Below, one piece after another: positions 52,348-61,153 of a DNA stretch of 64,000 nucleotides. Numbering within the stretch: position 1 is the first letter of the stretch; the number at the start of each line of letters is the position of its first letter. Source of the stretch: Bradyrhizobium canariense. GTDB lineage: Bacteria; Pseudomonadota; Alphaproteobacteria; Rhizobiales; Xanthobacteraceae. A program made the translations under genes and the position numbers. The notes under the pieces were generated by a model that was given only the letters and a program-made list of their open reading frames with translations, was not told the DNA's origin and made no database searches. The stretch is taken from the NCBI RefSeq assembly GCF_900105125.1, contig NZ_LT629750.1, forward strand, positions 3,348,001 through 3,412,000. Direction: 5' to 3'.

Positions 52348-53465
52348 GGAGTGGCGCTTCCTTGCAATCGCGCTGGCCAGGCGGTCGTGGCATCAAGCAG
52401 CAAATAAGTAACGCCGGGAAGACCGCTTCTCACCTTCTCGGCGTGAACGCGTAGACGATCGGGATCGATTTTCGCCCTGATGCGGAACATCAGGGTATCG
52501 CGCTCGCTTTGCGTCTCTACCGTCTTCGGCGTGAACTGCGCCTGGGTCGCGACGAACGACACTTTTGCGGGTATGGCGAGCTTCGGAATGGCATCAAGCA
52601 CGATGCGCGCGTCAGACCCGATCTTGACCTTACCAGCGGCGTTCGTCGGCAGATAGACATCCATGTAGACATAGCTGATGTCGAGCATAGTGAATACCTT
52701 GCCGCCTGAGGGAAGCACCTCACCGATATTGGCGATGCGATACTGAATGCGTCCTTCCGTAGGTGCGACGAGCGTATTGTCGGCGATGTTGACCTCGTTG
52801 AGTTCGACGTCATGGGTGCTGGCTTCCATTGCGTGCTGGGATTCCGCCACCCTGTCCTGCGCAGCCTTCAAGGCTGCGTTGGCTGCGTCCAGCGCCTGCT
52901 GACGCTGATCTACAACTTCCTTGGTCTGGGCACCCCTCTGCAAAAGGACGCTCGCCCGATCAAACTCTTGCTGGGCCAATAACAGCAGGCTTTTCTGCTG
53001 AACGACGTTCGCGTTGGCCTCCTTGATGGCTTGCTGCGCTTGGGAAACTGACGCCTGGGATTTCTTGAGCGAGGCCGATAGATCCCTGGTGTCCATCCGC
53101 GCCACGACCTGACCAGCCTTGACCATATCACCGGCATCAGCGAGGATTTCGGCGATGCGCCCGGGGAATTTAGTGTCGATGTCGATCTCCTGAGCCTCGA
53201 TTCGACCGTTACCGAAAGCGATGCCCGGGGGCAATTGAGGCTGCAAATGCAGCCACCAGTAAAGCCCACCGCCGGCACCGCCGATCACGACAGCCAAAAC
53301 CAGCGCAAGCCGAAGCCAGCGCCTGCGAGCCGGCGTCGCCTTCTCAGCCGAAGGCGCGACCTTCATCACGTGTTGTTGCGGAACCAGAACGAGCTCACGC
53401 TTCTCTGTCGGCGGAGGTTGGGCTCCCTCAGGCGCTTTCGCGGCCGACTTTACCTCTTCGTTCAT
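52344..53465 (-). CDS. HlyD/YhiI-like membrane-fusion protein
   Basis: A 373-residue periplasmic adaptor anchored by one helix ([22 protein letters not shown] at about 50-70). It has lipoyl/beta-barrel halves ([41 protein letters not shown], abbreviated by motif) and a long Ala/Gln-rich coiled-coil hairpin. It would join the RbbA/YhhJ inner-membrane parts to an outer-membrane channel. AGGAG sits five bases before the ATG at 53465, 66 codons inside the longest frame. The shared FixJ-like motif lies about 205 bp upstream. Confidence 0.86.
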   Translation of the reverse strand: MNEEVKSAAKAPEGAQPPPTEKRELVLVPQQHVMKVAPSAEKATPARRRWLRLALVLAVVIGGAGGGLYWWLHLQPQLPPGIAFGNGRIEAQEIDIDTKFPGRIAEILADAGDMVKAGQVVARMDTRDLSASLKKSQASVSQAQQAIKEANANVVQQKSLLLLAQQEFDRASVLLQRGAQTKEVVDQRQQALDAANAALKAAQDRVAESQHAMEASTHDVELNEVNIADNTLVAPTEGRIQYRIANIGEVLPSGGKVFTMLDISYVYMDVYLPTNAAGKVKIGSDARIVLDAIPKLAIPAKVSFVATQAQFTPKTVETQSERDTLMFRIRAKIDPDRLRVHAEKVRSGLPGVTYLLLDATTAWPARLQGSATP

Positions 53466-53870
53466 CTGGTCTCCTGCCTCTGAAACAGTCGCGCCTGGTT
53501 CGCGCTTTGCTACTTCGGCAGCAGGTTGATTTGCAGCGCGCAACAGATCGAATTGAGGCCGAACTGACGCTTCCTCAATTGATGGAGATCGAGTCGCCTG
53601 TGCACTCGCGATGCCGCTGCTGCTGTATCCAATAACCACAATAGCAGGTGCCGGACGCGCCAAGTCAGAGTCGGAAACTACTCAGTCTGGCCTTGCGTCC
53701 GGGGAGGCTACCGTCATGCGCTGAAAGCTGGTCCGACAGCAGGCGTCTCTGTCATATCGCCCTCACCGGGCATTTTTCGAGCCCCGGACGACATCAGAGT
53801 TGCAACTATCTCAGGACTTGTGGATTGGTCATTCCCGATGTCTGCTTGTCGGTACTGTTGAAAGGCTCAG
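53466..53870. other. Intergenic region between divergent HlyD and HPF genes
   Basis: About 400 bases. The shared motif (53671-53685) faces the HlyD operon. An unsupported extension of the HlyD frame covers the left half; I see no separate gene. Confidence 0.4.
53671..53685 (-). promoter_or_regulatory. Shared 15-bp motif upstream of the RbbA exporter operon
   Basis: Coding strand CTGAGTAGTTTCCGA, 206 bp before the HlyD start, oriented toward it. Exact match to the copies at 40401 and 56384. Confidence 0.7.
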
Positions 53871-54194
53871 ATGCAAACTCCTCTTCAAGTGGTGTTCCAG
53901 GGATGCGAGCCATCGGATCCAGTGCGCGCGAGCATTCAGCATGAATTCGAGCGTCTCGAAGCGCACGATCATCGCATCACCTCCGGCAGGGTGACTGTGA
54001 TCGGACCGGGCGACCACCATCGGCACGGGGCAGGCTTTCAGATCCATATCCTGCTGACAATGCCACCGAATGAAAATATCGTGGTCAGCCACTCCCCGTC
54101 GGACGATGAGCGTCTCCAGCACGCCGAAATCGCTGTCAAAGACGCTTTCACGGCTGCCCGACGGCAAATCGATGATCATCGGCCACGAAGTTAA
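53871..54194 (+). CDS. HPF/RaiA-like ribosome-associated protein
   Basis: A 107-residue protein resembling the N-terminal domain of hibernation-promoting factors: LQVVFQGCEPSDPVRASIQHEFERLEA, GRVTVIGPGDHHRHGAGFQIHILLTMP and VKDAFTAARRQIDD. Bacterial homologues of this short type bind the ribosomal subunit interface in stress. AAAGG precedes the ATG by five bases. Relatives often continue with a further segment; here the frame ends just after QIDDHRPRS, so a C-terminal part may have been lost. Confidence 0.75.
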   Translation: MQTPLQVVFQGCEPSDPVRASIQHEFERLEAHDHRITSGRVTVIGPGDHHRHGAGFQIHILLTMPPNENIVVSHSPSDDERLQHAEIAVKDAFTAARRQIDDHRPRS

Positions 54195-54377
54195 AACGCC
54201 GTGCGGTTTGGTCACTTCGGTCGACAGTCATCAAATCGTGGACTTGAGTGACGCCGGCCGCCGACCAGGCGGTATCTGACACCCATCACGCCAAGCCGAT
54301 TGCGTATATCCGCTTCCGCGGCGCCCTTCTGAAAATGCCAGTCGACATCACCCGTCTGAGTCAGTGCTGTTCTCGTT

Positions 54378-55127
54378 TCACGCCTTGCTATGACTTCGCA
54401 CTGCGGTCGAGGGCGGTGTCAGGAACGCATCAAATCGCTCCTTGACGATGGCATAGCATTCACATGACGCCTTCTCGAGGCCCCTGCGATCAAGGACCTG
54501 GATCGCGCCCCGATGGTAGCTGATGAGGCCAGCCGCCTGCATCGACTGAGCCGCCAGCGTCACGGATTTCCGGTTGGCGCCCAATATCTGCGACAGGAAC
54601 TCATGCGTGTACGGAAGCGCTACTCCCTCGGCGCGGTCATGCATCATAAGGAGCCAGCGGCACATCCGCTCTTCCGTTGTATGCATCGAATTGCAGGCGA
54701 CCGTCTGCTGAACCTGTGACAACAGCGTCTCCGAATAGCTCACGAAGAGGTTGCGTACATGCTCGCTGATCTGGAATTCATGCTGCAGCAGTTCGATCGG
54801 ACAGCGGACTGTGTGACCCTCTAGTTGCGCGATGCATCGATTGAAGGAAACCCGGCTGTACATGGCGGCGAAGAGCCCGAAAGCGCCTTCGCGCCCGATA
54901 TTGGCCGTCTCGATGGCCGCACCATTCTCCAGCACGGTCAGCAGAGACAGAACGGACCCTCGGGGAAAATAGGCGTGCTTGAGCAGACCGCCCGCATCGC
55001 AAACCATCGCGCCGAGCTTGAATTCCATCGGCTCCAAATAAGGGTCGATTCGTTTGCGGCTGTCCGGCGCCAGAGCGTCGAGCAGTTGATTGCTCCGCAA
55101 ATCTTGATCCGTTTGCGCTTTCGACAT
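54378..55127 (-). CDS. Crp/Fnr-family regulator
   Basis: A 249-residue protein with an N-terminal cyclic-nucleotide-binding-like jelly roll (residues about 20-135; FPRGSVLSLLTVLENGAAIETANIG) and a C-terminal winged HTH (YTHEFLSQILGANRKSVTLAAQSMQAAGLISYHRGAIQVLD). The sensory domain has no FixK/Fnr-type N-terminal cysteines, so oxygen sensing by [4Fe-4S] is unlikely. It resembles rhizobial stress regulators of this group. It precedes the response-regulator pair, both on the same strand. Confidence 0.87.
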   Translation of the reverse strand: MSKAQTDQDLRSNQLLDALAPDSRKRIDPYLEPMEFKLGAMVCDAGGLLKHAYFPRGSVLSLLTVLENGAAIETANIGREGAFGLFAAMYSRVSFNRCIAQLEGHTVRCPIELLQHEFQISEHVRNLFVSYSETLLSQVQQTVACNSMHTTEERMCRWLLMMHDRAEGVALPYTHEFLSQILGANRKSVTLAAQSMQAAGLISYHRGAIQVLDRRGLEKASCECYAIVKERFDAFLTPPSTAVRSHSKA

Positions 55128-55281
55128 GGCGCGGTATCATTGTCTATGTGAATCGGTTGCAGCCCAGAGGCGGTCGGGCGCCGGTGGACAGGAAGTGATA
55201 CCATTCCTATTCCAACTTGCTTGTTAGAACGCGTTCTCCGCGACAAGTCTGAGCAAAATAGCTCAGGGCTGCCCCTGAAGA

Positions 55282-55686
55282 TCAGATCTGAACTGATATT
55301 TCGGCAGCACCGACCAGCGAATGAAGTTGGGCGATCACTGCCTGCCCCCGATACGGCTTTCCGAGAAATGCGCTGTTCGACGGCAGATTGCATTGCTGCA
55401 GCCGAGCCTGGCCTGAGGAGACAAGGATCTTTATCGACGGCCAGCGCTCACTCACCATATAAGCCAACCTTGTCCCGTCCACGCGTCCGGGCATGTTGAT
55501 GTCGGTGAACACGACGGCGATATCCGTCCGAGTCTCAAGCAAGCCAACGGCTTCTGCGGCATCGCCAGCCTCCAGCGTAATGAAGCCGGCCTCCTCGACG
55601 ATTTCGACGGCAAGTTCCCGCAGCAACGAATCATCTTCTACAATTAAGATGACAGCCGGCGCTCTGACTGCTGCTTCGTTCGTCAC
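55282..55686 (-). CDS. Single-domain response regulator
   Basis: A 134-residue CheY-like receiver with no output domain. The acidic pair is IVEDDS, the phospho-acceptor Asp62 is in VVFTDINMPG, and Lys109 is in GKPYRG. It would be phosphorylated by an unlinked kinase. The GTG start overlaps the stop of a small upstream gene (GTGA), so the two are translationally coupled. Confidence 0.9.
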   Translation of the reverse strand: MTNEAAVRAPAVILIVEDDSLLRELAVEIVEEAGFITLEAGDAAEAVGLLETRTDIAVVFTDINMPGRVDGTRLAYMVSERWPSIKILVSSGQARLQQCNLPSNSAFLGKPYRGQAVIAQLHSLVGAAEISVQI

Positions 55687-55880
55687 GATACTGATCCATC
55701 AGTTGGGCTGCCGACGTCTTCCTCCGGATCGCCATTTGCCTGATCAGACCAATATTTCGCCATCCGAACGCAATGCGCCCGCAGATCCGAACTGAGCGTA
55801 TCGCGAGACATCAGCATGAAATCTGATGCTAGACGCAGGCACTCCAGATCACGCTTTATCTCGTCGTCGGTATCGGACAC
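55683..55880 (-). CDS. Small protein coupled to the response regulator
   Basis: A 65-residue acidic helical protein (SDTDDEIKRDLECLRLASDFML, then RDTLSSDLRAHCVRMAKYWSDQA). GGGAGG lies six bases before the GTG. Similar small proteins precede response regulators in rhizobia, but no function is known. Its stop overlaps the start of the response regulator by one base pattern GTGA. Confidence 0.72.
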   Translation of the reverse strand: MSDTDDEIKRDLECLRLASDFMLMSRDTLSSDLRAHCVRMAKYWSDQANGDPEEDVGSPTDGSVS

Positions 55881-56058
55881 GACAAACCTCCCTGGCAGAG
55901 GTGTGTCGTCGCACACTTCAGTGCGCCCTGTCGGTGGTCCGCACCACCAAGCTGCACCGAAAGTGCACGGTTTGGACAGTTTTAATCCGGCAACGCCCGC
56001 AATTACGTCAAGGTTTCCGGACGATCCCCTCCTGCCGCAATACCTGCCTCGGCCGCCG

Positions 56059-56315
56059 TCAGCATCGAACCTCAAAGCGGTCGGTGGTGCGGCAGTAAAT
56101 CGAGGGAGAACCGAGTCGTCCGATCGGCATAAAATTGTTGATGTCCAATCGCGGACCAGGCAAGTGATCGGCGACGTGAAACATCATCACTTCGCCGATA
56201 AACAGAGACCGGTGCTGCTCACGCACGTCACCCAGGCGATGGGACGTGGAGCTACCAAATTGGTGAGAATCTTATAGTTGTCGGCATTCGTTTGAAGTGA
56301 TCGATCGATTTGCAT
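56059..56315 (-). pseudogene. Flavin reductase-like remnant
   Basis: The frame from 56315 encodes MQIDRSLQTNADNYKILTNL and VAPRPIAWVT, the N-terminus of a flavin reductase-like domain. After that, another frame gives the C-terminal piece HRSLFIGEVMMFHVADHLPG and IGRLGSPSIYCRTTDRFEV. Roughly half the protein between is deleted and the frame is shifted. Confidence 0.82.
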
Positions 56316-56383
56316 CACTGTCGCCGTCTTGCACGCGATATGCTTTCGACACGACGATCCCGATGGGACGCTCAATGTCAAGG

Positions 56384-56398
56384 CTGAGTAGTTTCCGA
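56384..56398 (+). promoter_or_regulatory. Shared 15-bp motif upstream of the DUF1269-like gene
   Basis: CTGAGTAGTTTCCGA, 151 bp before the start codon and pointing toward it. Identical to the copies at 40401 and 53671. Confidence 0.7.
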
Positions 56399-56549
56399 GC
56401 CTATCTTGGCGGGGGTCGCCCAACCTAACCTTGGTTCAAAGATCAACACTGAGAAACCCGCAACGGCCGAGTTGCGCCTTTGGCGTGCGCCCAATGGCGA
56501 TATGGGCAACCGGCGCCACGATCCACCTTACCCCTCAAGGAGAATACCG

Positions 56550-57095
56550 ATGGAAAATAACGAGACAGTCATCGCCGTCTTCGCCGACCATCCCGCAGCC
56601 GAAACGGCGATCAAGAAGCTGACTGCCGCTGGCTTCGAAATGAAGAACCTCAGTGTGGTCGGCAAGGGCTATCACACTGACGAAAAGGTTGTCGGATTCT
56701 ACAACACTGGCGATCGGGTCAAGTTCTGGGGCACGCGCGGTGCATTCTGGGGCGGCTTCTGGGGCTTGTTCCTGGGTGGGCTGTTCATAACCGTTCCGGT
56801 TGTCGGACCAGTTGTCGTGCTCGGCTACATCGCTACGATTGTGATTGCCGGTATCGAGAATGCCGTCATTGTCGGCGGGATAAGTGCCCTCGCCGCGGCG
56901 CTCTACAGCATTGGCGTGCCGAAGGACAGCGTGATCCAATATGAAACCGAGCTGAAAACCGACCGCTTTCTAGTGCTGGCTCACGGCCCGGCGGCGGAAA
57001 TTGCCCACGCCAAGACGATCCTCGGCACAGTCAACCCTTCGCGCGTCGATGTGCATACCAAGGCAGCAGAGCCCGCCGTCGCTGCTATCGGCTGA
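56550..57095 (+). CDS. General-stress membrane protein (DUF1269/YflT-like)
   Basis: A 181-residue protein. The first 45 residues (VIAVFADHPAAETAIKKLTAAGFEMKNLSVVGKGY) match the general-stress YflT-like domain. A glycine-rich hydrophobic hairpin follows (GAFWGGFWGLFLGGLFITVPVVGPVV and on to VGGISALAAALYSIG), a glycine zipper that can insert in membranes. The C-terminal part returns to a soluble fold (YETELKTDRFLVLAHG). AAGGAG lies seven bases before the ATG. Confidence 0.8.
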   Translation: MENNETVIAVFADHPAAETAIKKLTAAGFEMKNLSVVGKGYHTDEKVVGFYNTGDRVKFWGTRGAFWGGFWGLFLGGLFITVPVVGPVVVLGYIATIVIAGIENAVIVGGISALAAALYSIGVPKDSVIQYETELKTDRFLVLAHGPAAEIAHAKTILGTVNPSRVDVHTKAAEPAVAAIG

Positions 57096-57144
57096 TCCGT
57101 TCACGCAGACGTCAGCTTATGAGAAACACAAGGAATTAGACGTC

Positions 57145-57552
57145 ATGAGAATTTTTATCGCCCCGCTCGTGATCGGAACGCTTGCGCTCGCCGGCACGTC
57201 ACCCGCCGTGGCTCAATCGAAACCCGTATCCGACCAAAATGTATCGGTTGGGGCAGCCTCCAGCCGCGATTCGACGGCCGAAAGAAGCAGTTACAAGCAC
57301 AAGGCTCAGGACGATATCCGAATTTGGCAACAAAAGCTGGACGGCTTCGACGCCAAGGTGCAGGTCAAGGCAACAGAGGCGCAGACGAGCGCCTCGAAAG
57401 ATCTAGACGACGCCTGGACTCAAACCAAGATGGCGTCCGCTCGGCTGGAGACGGCTGGCGAAGCGGACTGGGGCAGCGCCAAAGCCTCCTTCAAGACGGC
57501 CTCGGACAAACTTGCCGTGGCCTGGCACAAGGTCAATCCCACGGACAAATAA
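57145..57552 (+). CDS. Exported small helical protein
   Basis: A 135-residue protein with a signal peptide (RIFIAPLVIGTLALAGTSPAVAQ) and a charged helical mature part (IRIWQQKLDGFDAKVQVKATEAQTSASKDLDDAWTQTKMASARLETAGE, by motif). No family is recognised. It follows the stress protein by about 50 bp on the same strand and may share its transcript. A role in envelope stress is a guess. Confidence 0.65.
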   Translation: MRIFIAPLVIGTLALAGTSPAVAQSKPVSDQNVSVGAASSRDSTAERSSYKHKAQDDIRIWQQKLDGFDAKVQVKATEAQTSASKDLDDAWTQTKMASARLETAGEADWGSAKASFKTASDKLAVAWHKVNPTDK

Positions 57553-57651
57553 GGCGCGCTGCCGACAGCGAAAACAGCCGGCAATGGCCTCCCCCTTGCG
57601 ACGCCCGCGATAAACGATTTGGCACAACGAAGTCCGGAGGCTGAGAGAGCC

Positions 57652-58035
57652 TCAGGGAATGAGGACTGCCGCTCCTTCGAAGCGGCCTGCGCGAAGATCA
57701 GCAAGAGCCTGGTTGGCCTGATCCAGCAGATAGCTCGTAGTGCTGGTGACAATCCCGATCTTGGGTGCCAAGCGCAGGAAATCGATCCCGACGCGTTCAC
57801 CGATCCGCAGACCTTCGACACCGGCGCCGATCGCATCGATCCGGCCCGCAATCGTGCCCCGGGATAATCGGCACCTTGGGATCAGGCAGTTCGCCGTCGA
57901 CGACGTGAAGGTCGGTGCGGCAGACGCCCGCAGGCTAAAACCTTCACCGGGATCTCGCCCGACCCCCGGGTGTCGATCGTCGAAATCGGTCCATTGCAGC
58001 GCCGTTCTGAGTTCCTTGAGCACCATTGCCTGCAT
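57652..58035 (-). pseudogene. Zinc alcohol dehydrogenase remnant
   Basis: The start MQAMVLKELRTALQW and pieces [29 protein letters not shown] and the C-terminal SYLLDQANQALADLRAGRF belong to a zinc-dependent alcohol dehydrogenase, but lie in different frames, and the catalytic and cofactor core (more than 200 residues) is missing. It lies next to an intact relative at 58174, a ready source of redundancy. Confidence 0.85.
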
Positions 58036-58173
58036 GACGTTCCCCGCTTACGCGGAAGATCCGCCGTCAATATATAAGCAAGGGCGACCTGCGGAACGCA
58101 GACCACCACATTTTCAGACGAACACATGTATCAGTTCGTTTCAAGGAGCAGCGTGTTGCGTCGGCCGCCGCCA

Positions 58174-59271
58174 TCAATTCGCGGTGATGGGTTCAGACTT
58201 TCTGATGGCGGGATTTTTGGCCTGGCGATCGTCTGGCTTGGTACCGACGAAGTCGAGCACGATACGGCCCGCCACCTTTCCGTGCTCAAGCCTGTCGAAG
58301 ATTTCATTGATCGCCGACAGCGGTTGCAGCTCGATATCAGCCTCGATCTTGCCTTCGGCGGCGAAGGCCAGCGTCTCGGCCATATCCTCACGATTGCCCA
58401 CGAAGGAGCCACGAATGGTGATGCAGTTCGCGACAACGTCAAATAAAGGAACGGGAAAATCACCCGGCGGCAGTCCTACCAGCACACAGGTGCCGCGCTT
58501 ACGCGTCATGCCGACACCCTGCTTGAACGCGCCGAGCGAGGGCGCGGTAATCAGGACGCCGTGGGCGCCACCGCTGGTGCCTTTCTTGACTGCCTCTTCC
58601 GGCTCGCCATGCTTGGCATTGACAACGAAGTCAGCGCCCATCTTCTTGGCAAGTGCAAGCTTGCCGTCGTCGATATCGACAGCGCAGACCCGAAGGCCCA
58701 TCACCTTGGCATATTGAATCGCAAGATGCCCAAGGCCGCCGGCACCGGAGATGACGATCCACTCGCCCGCCCTCGCCTTTGTCTCCTTGATTCCCTTATA
58801 GGTGGTGATGCCGGCGCAGATCAACGGCGCCGCCAGCTTGGGATCGAGTCCATCAGGGATATGGGCGACGTAGTTCGGATCGGCGATGACGTACTCGGCG
58901 AAGCCACCGTTCCTCGTATAACCTCCGAATTCCGCTTCGGCGCAGACCGTCTCCCAGGCCGCCAAGCAATGTTCGCAATGACCGCAGGCCGAGTAGAGCC
59001 ACGGCACTCCAACCCGGTCACCTTCCCTGACGATCTTGACCCCGGCTCCGACCGCAGCGACGCGGCCGATGGCTTCGTGACCGGGAATGAACGGCAGCTT
59101 CGGCTTCAGCGGCCAGTCGCCCGTCGCGGCATGGAGGTCGGTGTGACACACGCCGCAGGCCTCGGTCTTGACCAAAATCTGGCCCGGGCCGGGCGACGGA
59201 ATCTCCCACTCCTGCTGCAGCAGCGGTTTACCGAAGTGCTCGACGACGGCGACCTGCATTTTACCGGCCAT
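58174..59271 (-). CDS. adhP: Zinc-dependent alcohol dehydrogenase
   Basis: A 365-residue medium-chain dehydrogenase. Catalytic zinc ligands are in CGVCHTDLHA and GHEAIG; structural zinc cysteines are in CGHCEHCLAAWETVC; the cofactor turn is GAGGLGHLAIQ, which prefers NAD. It would interconvert primary alcohols and aldehydes. AGAGGAG lies seven bases before the ATG. The C-terminal tail is about 20 residues longer than most AdhP. It lies next to the transhydrogenase genes, fitting a redox role. Confidence 0.9.
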   Translation of the reverse strand: MAGKMQVAVVEHFGKPLLQQEWEIPSPGPGQILVKTEACGVCHTDLHAATGDWPLKPKLPFIPGHEAIGRVAAVGAGVKIVREGDRVGVPWLYSACGHCEHCLAAWETVCAEAEFGGYTRNGGFAEYVIADPNYVAHIPDGLDPKLAAPLICAGITTYKGIKETKARAGEWIVISGAGGLGHLAIQYAKVMGLRVCAVDIDDGKLALAKKMGADFVVNAKHGEPEEAVKKGTSGGAHGVLITAPSLGAFKQGVGMTRKRGTCVLVGLPPGDFPVPLFDVVANCITIRGSFVGNREDMAETLAFAAEGKIEADIELQPLSAINEIFDRLEHGKVAGRIVLDFVGTKPDDRQAKNPAIRKSEPITAN

Positions 59272-59322
59272 AGGATGACTCCTCTTTTGGTGGTTGAATC
59301 GGTCGATAGGTTCGGCGAACGC

Positions 59323-60774
59323 TTAGGCGGCGGCTTTCGTGCCCAAGGCGCGGACTGCCTCGATCATCTTGGTCAGCACAGCAGCGGCATCACCGTAGAC
59401 CATGTCGCAATTGTCGCCGTAGAACAGCGCATTGACGATGTCCGCATAGCCTTTGCCCTGGCCACGCTTCACGACATAGACTTTCTTGGCTTTGTCGGCG
59501 TTAAGAATCGGCATGCCGTAGATCGGCGAGGATTTGTCGGTGCGCGCGGCCGGATTCACGACGTCATTGGCGCCGATCACGAGTGCGACGTCGCTATTGG
59601 CGAATTCATCGTTGATGTCTTCAAGCTGAAAAATGAGGTCGTAGGGGACCCCCGCCTCAGCCAACAGAACATCCATCTGACCAGGCATACGTCCCGCCAC
59701 CGGATGGACGGCGAACTTCACCGAAACACCCGCCGCCTGCAGCAACTTTACGAACTCGTAGAGCTTCTGCTGTCCCTGGGCGACCGCGAGCCCGTAACCC
59801 GGCACGATGATGACCGAGCTCGCATAACGCATGAAGATACCTGCGTCGCCGGCCTCGACCGGCTTAAGGCTACCCTTGATGTCACCTTGCTTGTGCTTGA
59901 CGGCAGCACCGAAGTTTGTGAACAGGATGTTGCTGATCGAGCGGTTCATGGCCTTCGCCATCAACAGAGTCAGAAGCATACCAGCGGCGCCGACCACCAT
60001 GCCCGCAATCATCAGCGCCGGGTTTTGCAACACAAACCCCTCGAGGCCGACCGCAAGGCCGGTGAACGCATTGTAGATCGAGATCACCACCGGCATATCG
60101 GCGCCACCGATCGGCAGCGTCATCAGAACACCGAATAGCAGCGCAAAGCCAAAGAACAGGTAGATCAGATCGGGCGTCGCGACCGGCGATGTAATGACGC
60201 CTTGCATGACACAAACGATGTATCCGCCGATTCCTACCGTGGCCGACGCGACCAGTGCATTGAAGACCTGCTGCCCCCGAATCCGAAACGGCTTCGAGAT
60301 CACTCCATCAAGCTTGGCCCATGCAATCAGTGAGCCGGAAAGCGAGACCGCGCCGATTAACGCGCCGATCAAGGTCACGACAAGCTGGGTAACACCACCG
60401 GCCTTGTTTCCGAACAGCTCGACCGCGGCAATCGCGGCGGCAGCGCCGCCACCCATGCCGTTATAGAGGGCGACCATCTGCGGCATCGCCGTCATCGCCA
60501 CCTTCTTGCCGCTCCACCATGCAACACCGCCACCGACAAGAAGAGCTGTGACGGCCAGGCCGATATTGACCAGCAGAAACGGTCTCGCAGCTGCGCCGAT
60601 ATTGAAGGCATAGAGGAAACTCGCCAGGACGGCGACCAGCATGCCAACGCCGGCAACCAAGATCCCCGAGGGGGCGGTCACAGGGGAGGACATGCGCTTG
60701 AGGCCGTACATGAAGAGAAAGGCTGCCGCCAGATCTGTGACGCCAATAATGAGTTGCGGGATAATCGTCATCAT
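59323..60774 (-). CDS. pntB: NAD(P) transhydrogenase beta subunit
   Basis: A 483-residue membrane protein with nine or so helices followed by the NADP(H)-binding domain (PGYGLAVAQGQQKLYE, then NSDVALVIGANDVVNPAA and KRGQGKGYADI). It exchanges hydride between NADH and NADP using the proton gradient. It follows pntAB by nine bases; together with pntAA the order pntAA-pntAB-pntB is the alphaproteobacterial split arrangement. Confidence 0.95.
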   Translation of the reverse strand: MMTIIPQLIIGVTDLAAAFLFMYGLKRMSSPVTAPSGILVAGVGMLVAVLASFLYAFNIGAAARPFLLVNIGLAVTALLVGGGVAWWSGKKVAMTAMPQMVALYNGMGGGAAAAIAAVELFGNKAGGVTQLVVTLIGALIGAVSLSGSLIAWAKLDGVISKPFRIRGQQVFNALVASATVGIGGYIVCVMQGVITSPVATPDLIYLFFGFALLFGVLMTLPIGGADMPVVISIYNAFTGLAVGLEGFVLQNPALMIAGMVVGAAGMLLTLLMAKAMNRSISNILFTNFGAAVKHKQGDIKGSLKPVEAGDAGIFMRYASSVIIVPGYGLAVAQGQQKLYEFVKLLQAAGVSVKFAVHPVAGRMPGQMDVLLAEAGVPYDLIFQLEDINDEFANSDVALVIGANDVVNPAARTDKSSPIYGMPILNADKAKKVYVVKRGQGKGYADIVNALFYGDNCDMVYGDAAAVLTKMIEAVRALGTKAAA

Positions 60775-60783
60775 GTCGGTTTC

Positions 60784-61134
60784 TCAACCCTTTTTCGGGT
60801 GACGGGCCCTGGCGTGGCCATGCCCGGCATGGCTGGGCTTGCCACTGGGCTGAAACATTGCGAGCATACGGTGGGTAACGGCGAATCCGCCCGCGGCATT
60901 GCCCGCCCCGAGCAGAACCGCGAAAAATCCGATCGCCTGCTCCAGCACCGTGCTGGCGTTCAGCAGCGCAAAGATTCCACCGACTACGACAATGCCGTGC
61001 ACGAAGTTGGAGCCGGACATCAGCGGGGTATGCAGGATCGCCGGAACGTGCCCGATGATGACCCAGCCTGCGAAGGCAGCCAGCATAAAGATATAAAGTG
61101 CAACGAAACCGCTAATCGCTATCGTAAATTGCAT
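60784..61134 (-). CDS. pntAB: NAD(P) transhydrogenase alpha-2 subunit
   Basis: A 116-residue membrane subunit with three helices (SGFVALYIFMLAAFAGWVIIG, then SNFVHGIVVVGGIFALL and IGFFAVLLGAGNAAGGFAVTHRML) and a His-rich tail. In many proteobacteria this part is fused into PntA. The ATG at 61134 is preferred over a longer frame that overlaps pntAA. Confidence 0.92.
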   Translation of the reverse strand: MQFTIAISGFVALYIFMLAAFAGWVIIGHVPAILHTPLMSGSNFVHGIVVVGGIFALLNASTVLEQAIGFFAVLLGAGNAAGGFAVTHRMLAMFQPSGKPSHAGHGHARARHPKKG

Positions 61135-61153
61135 GGCGATATCACCCCTCGAT

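Noticed and set aside
58561..60138. 525-codon plus-strand frame
   Set aside because: Runs antisense through adhP and pntB; no family features.
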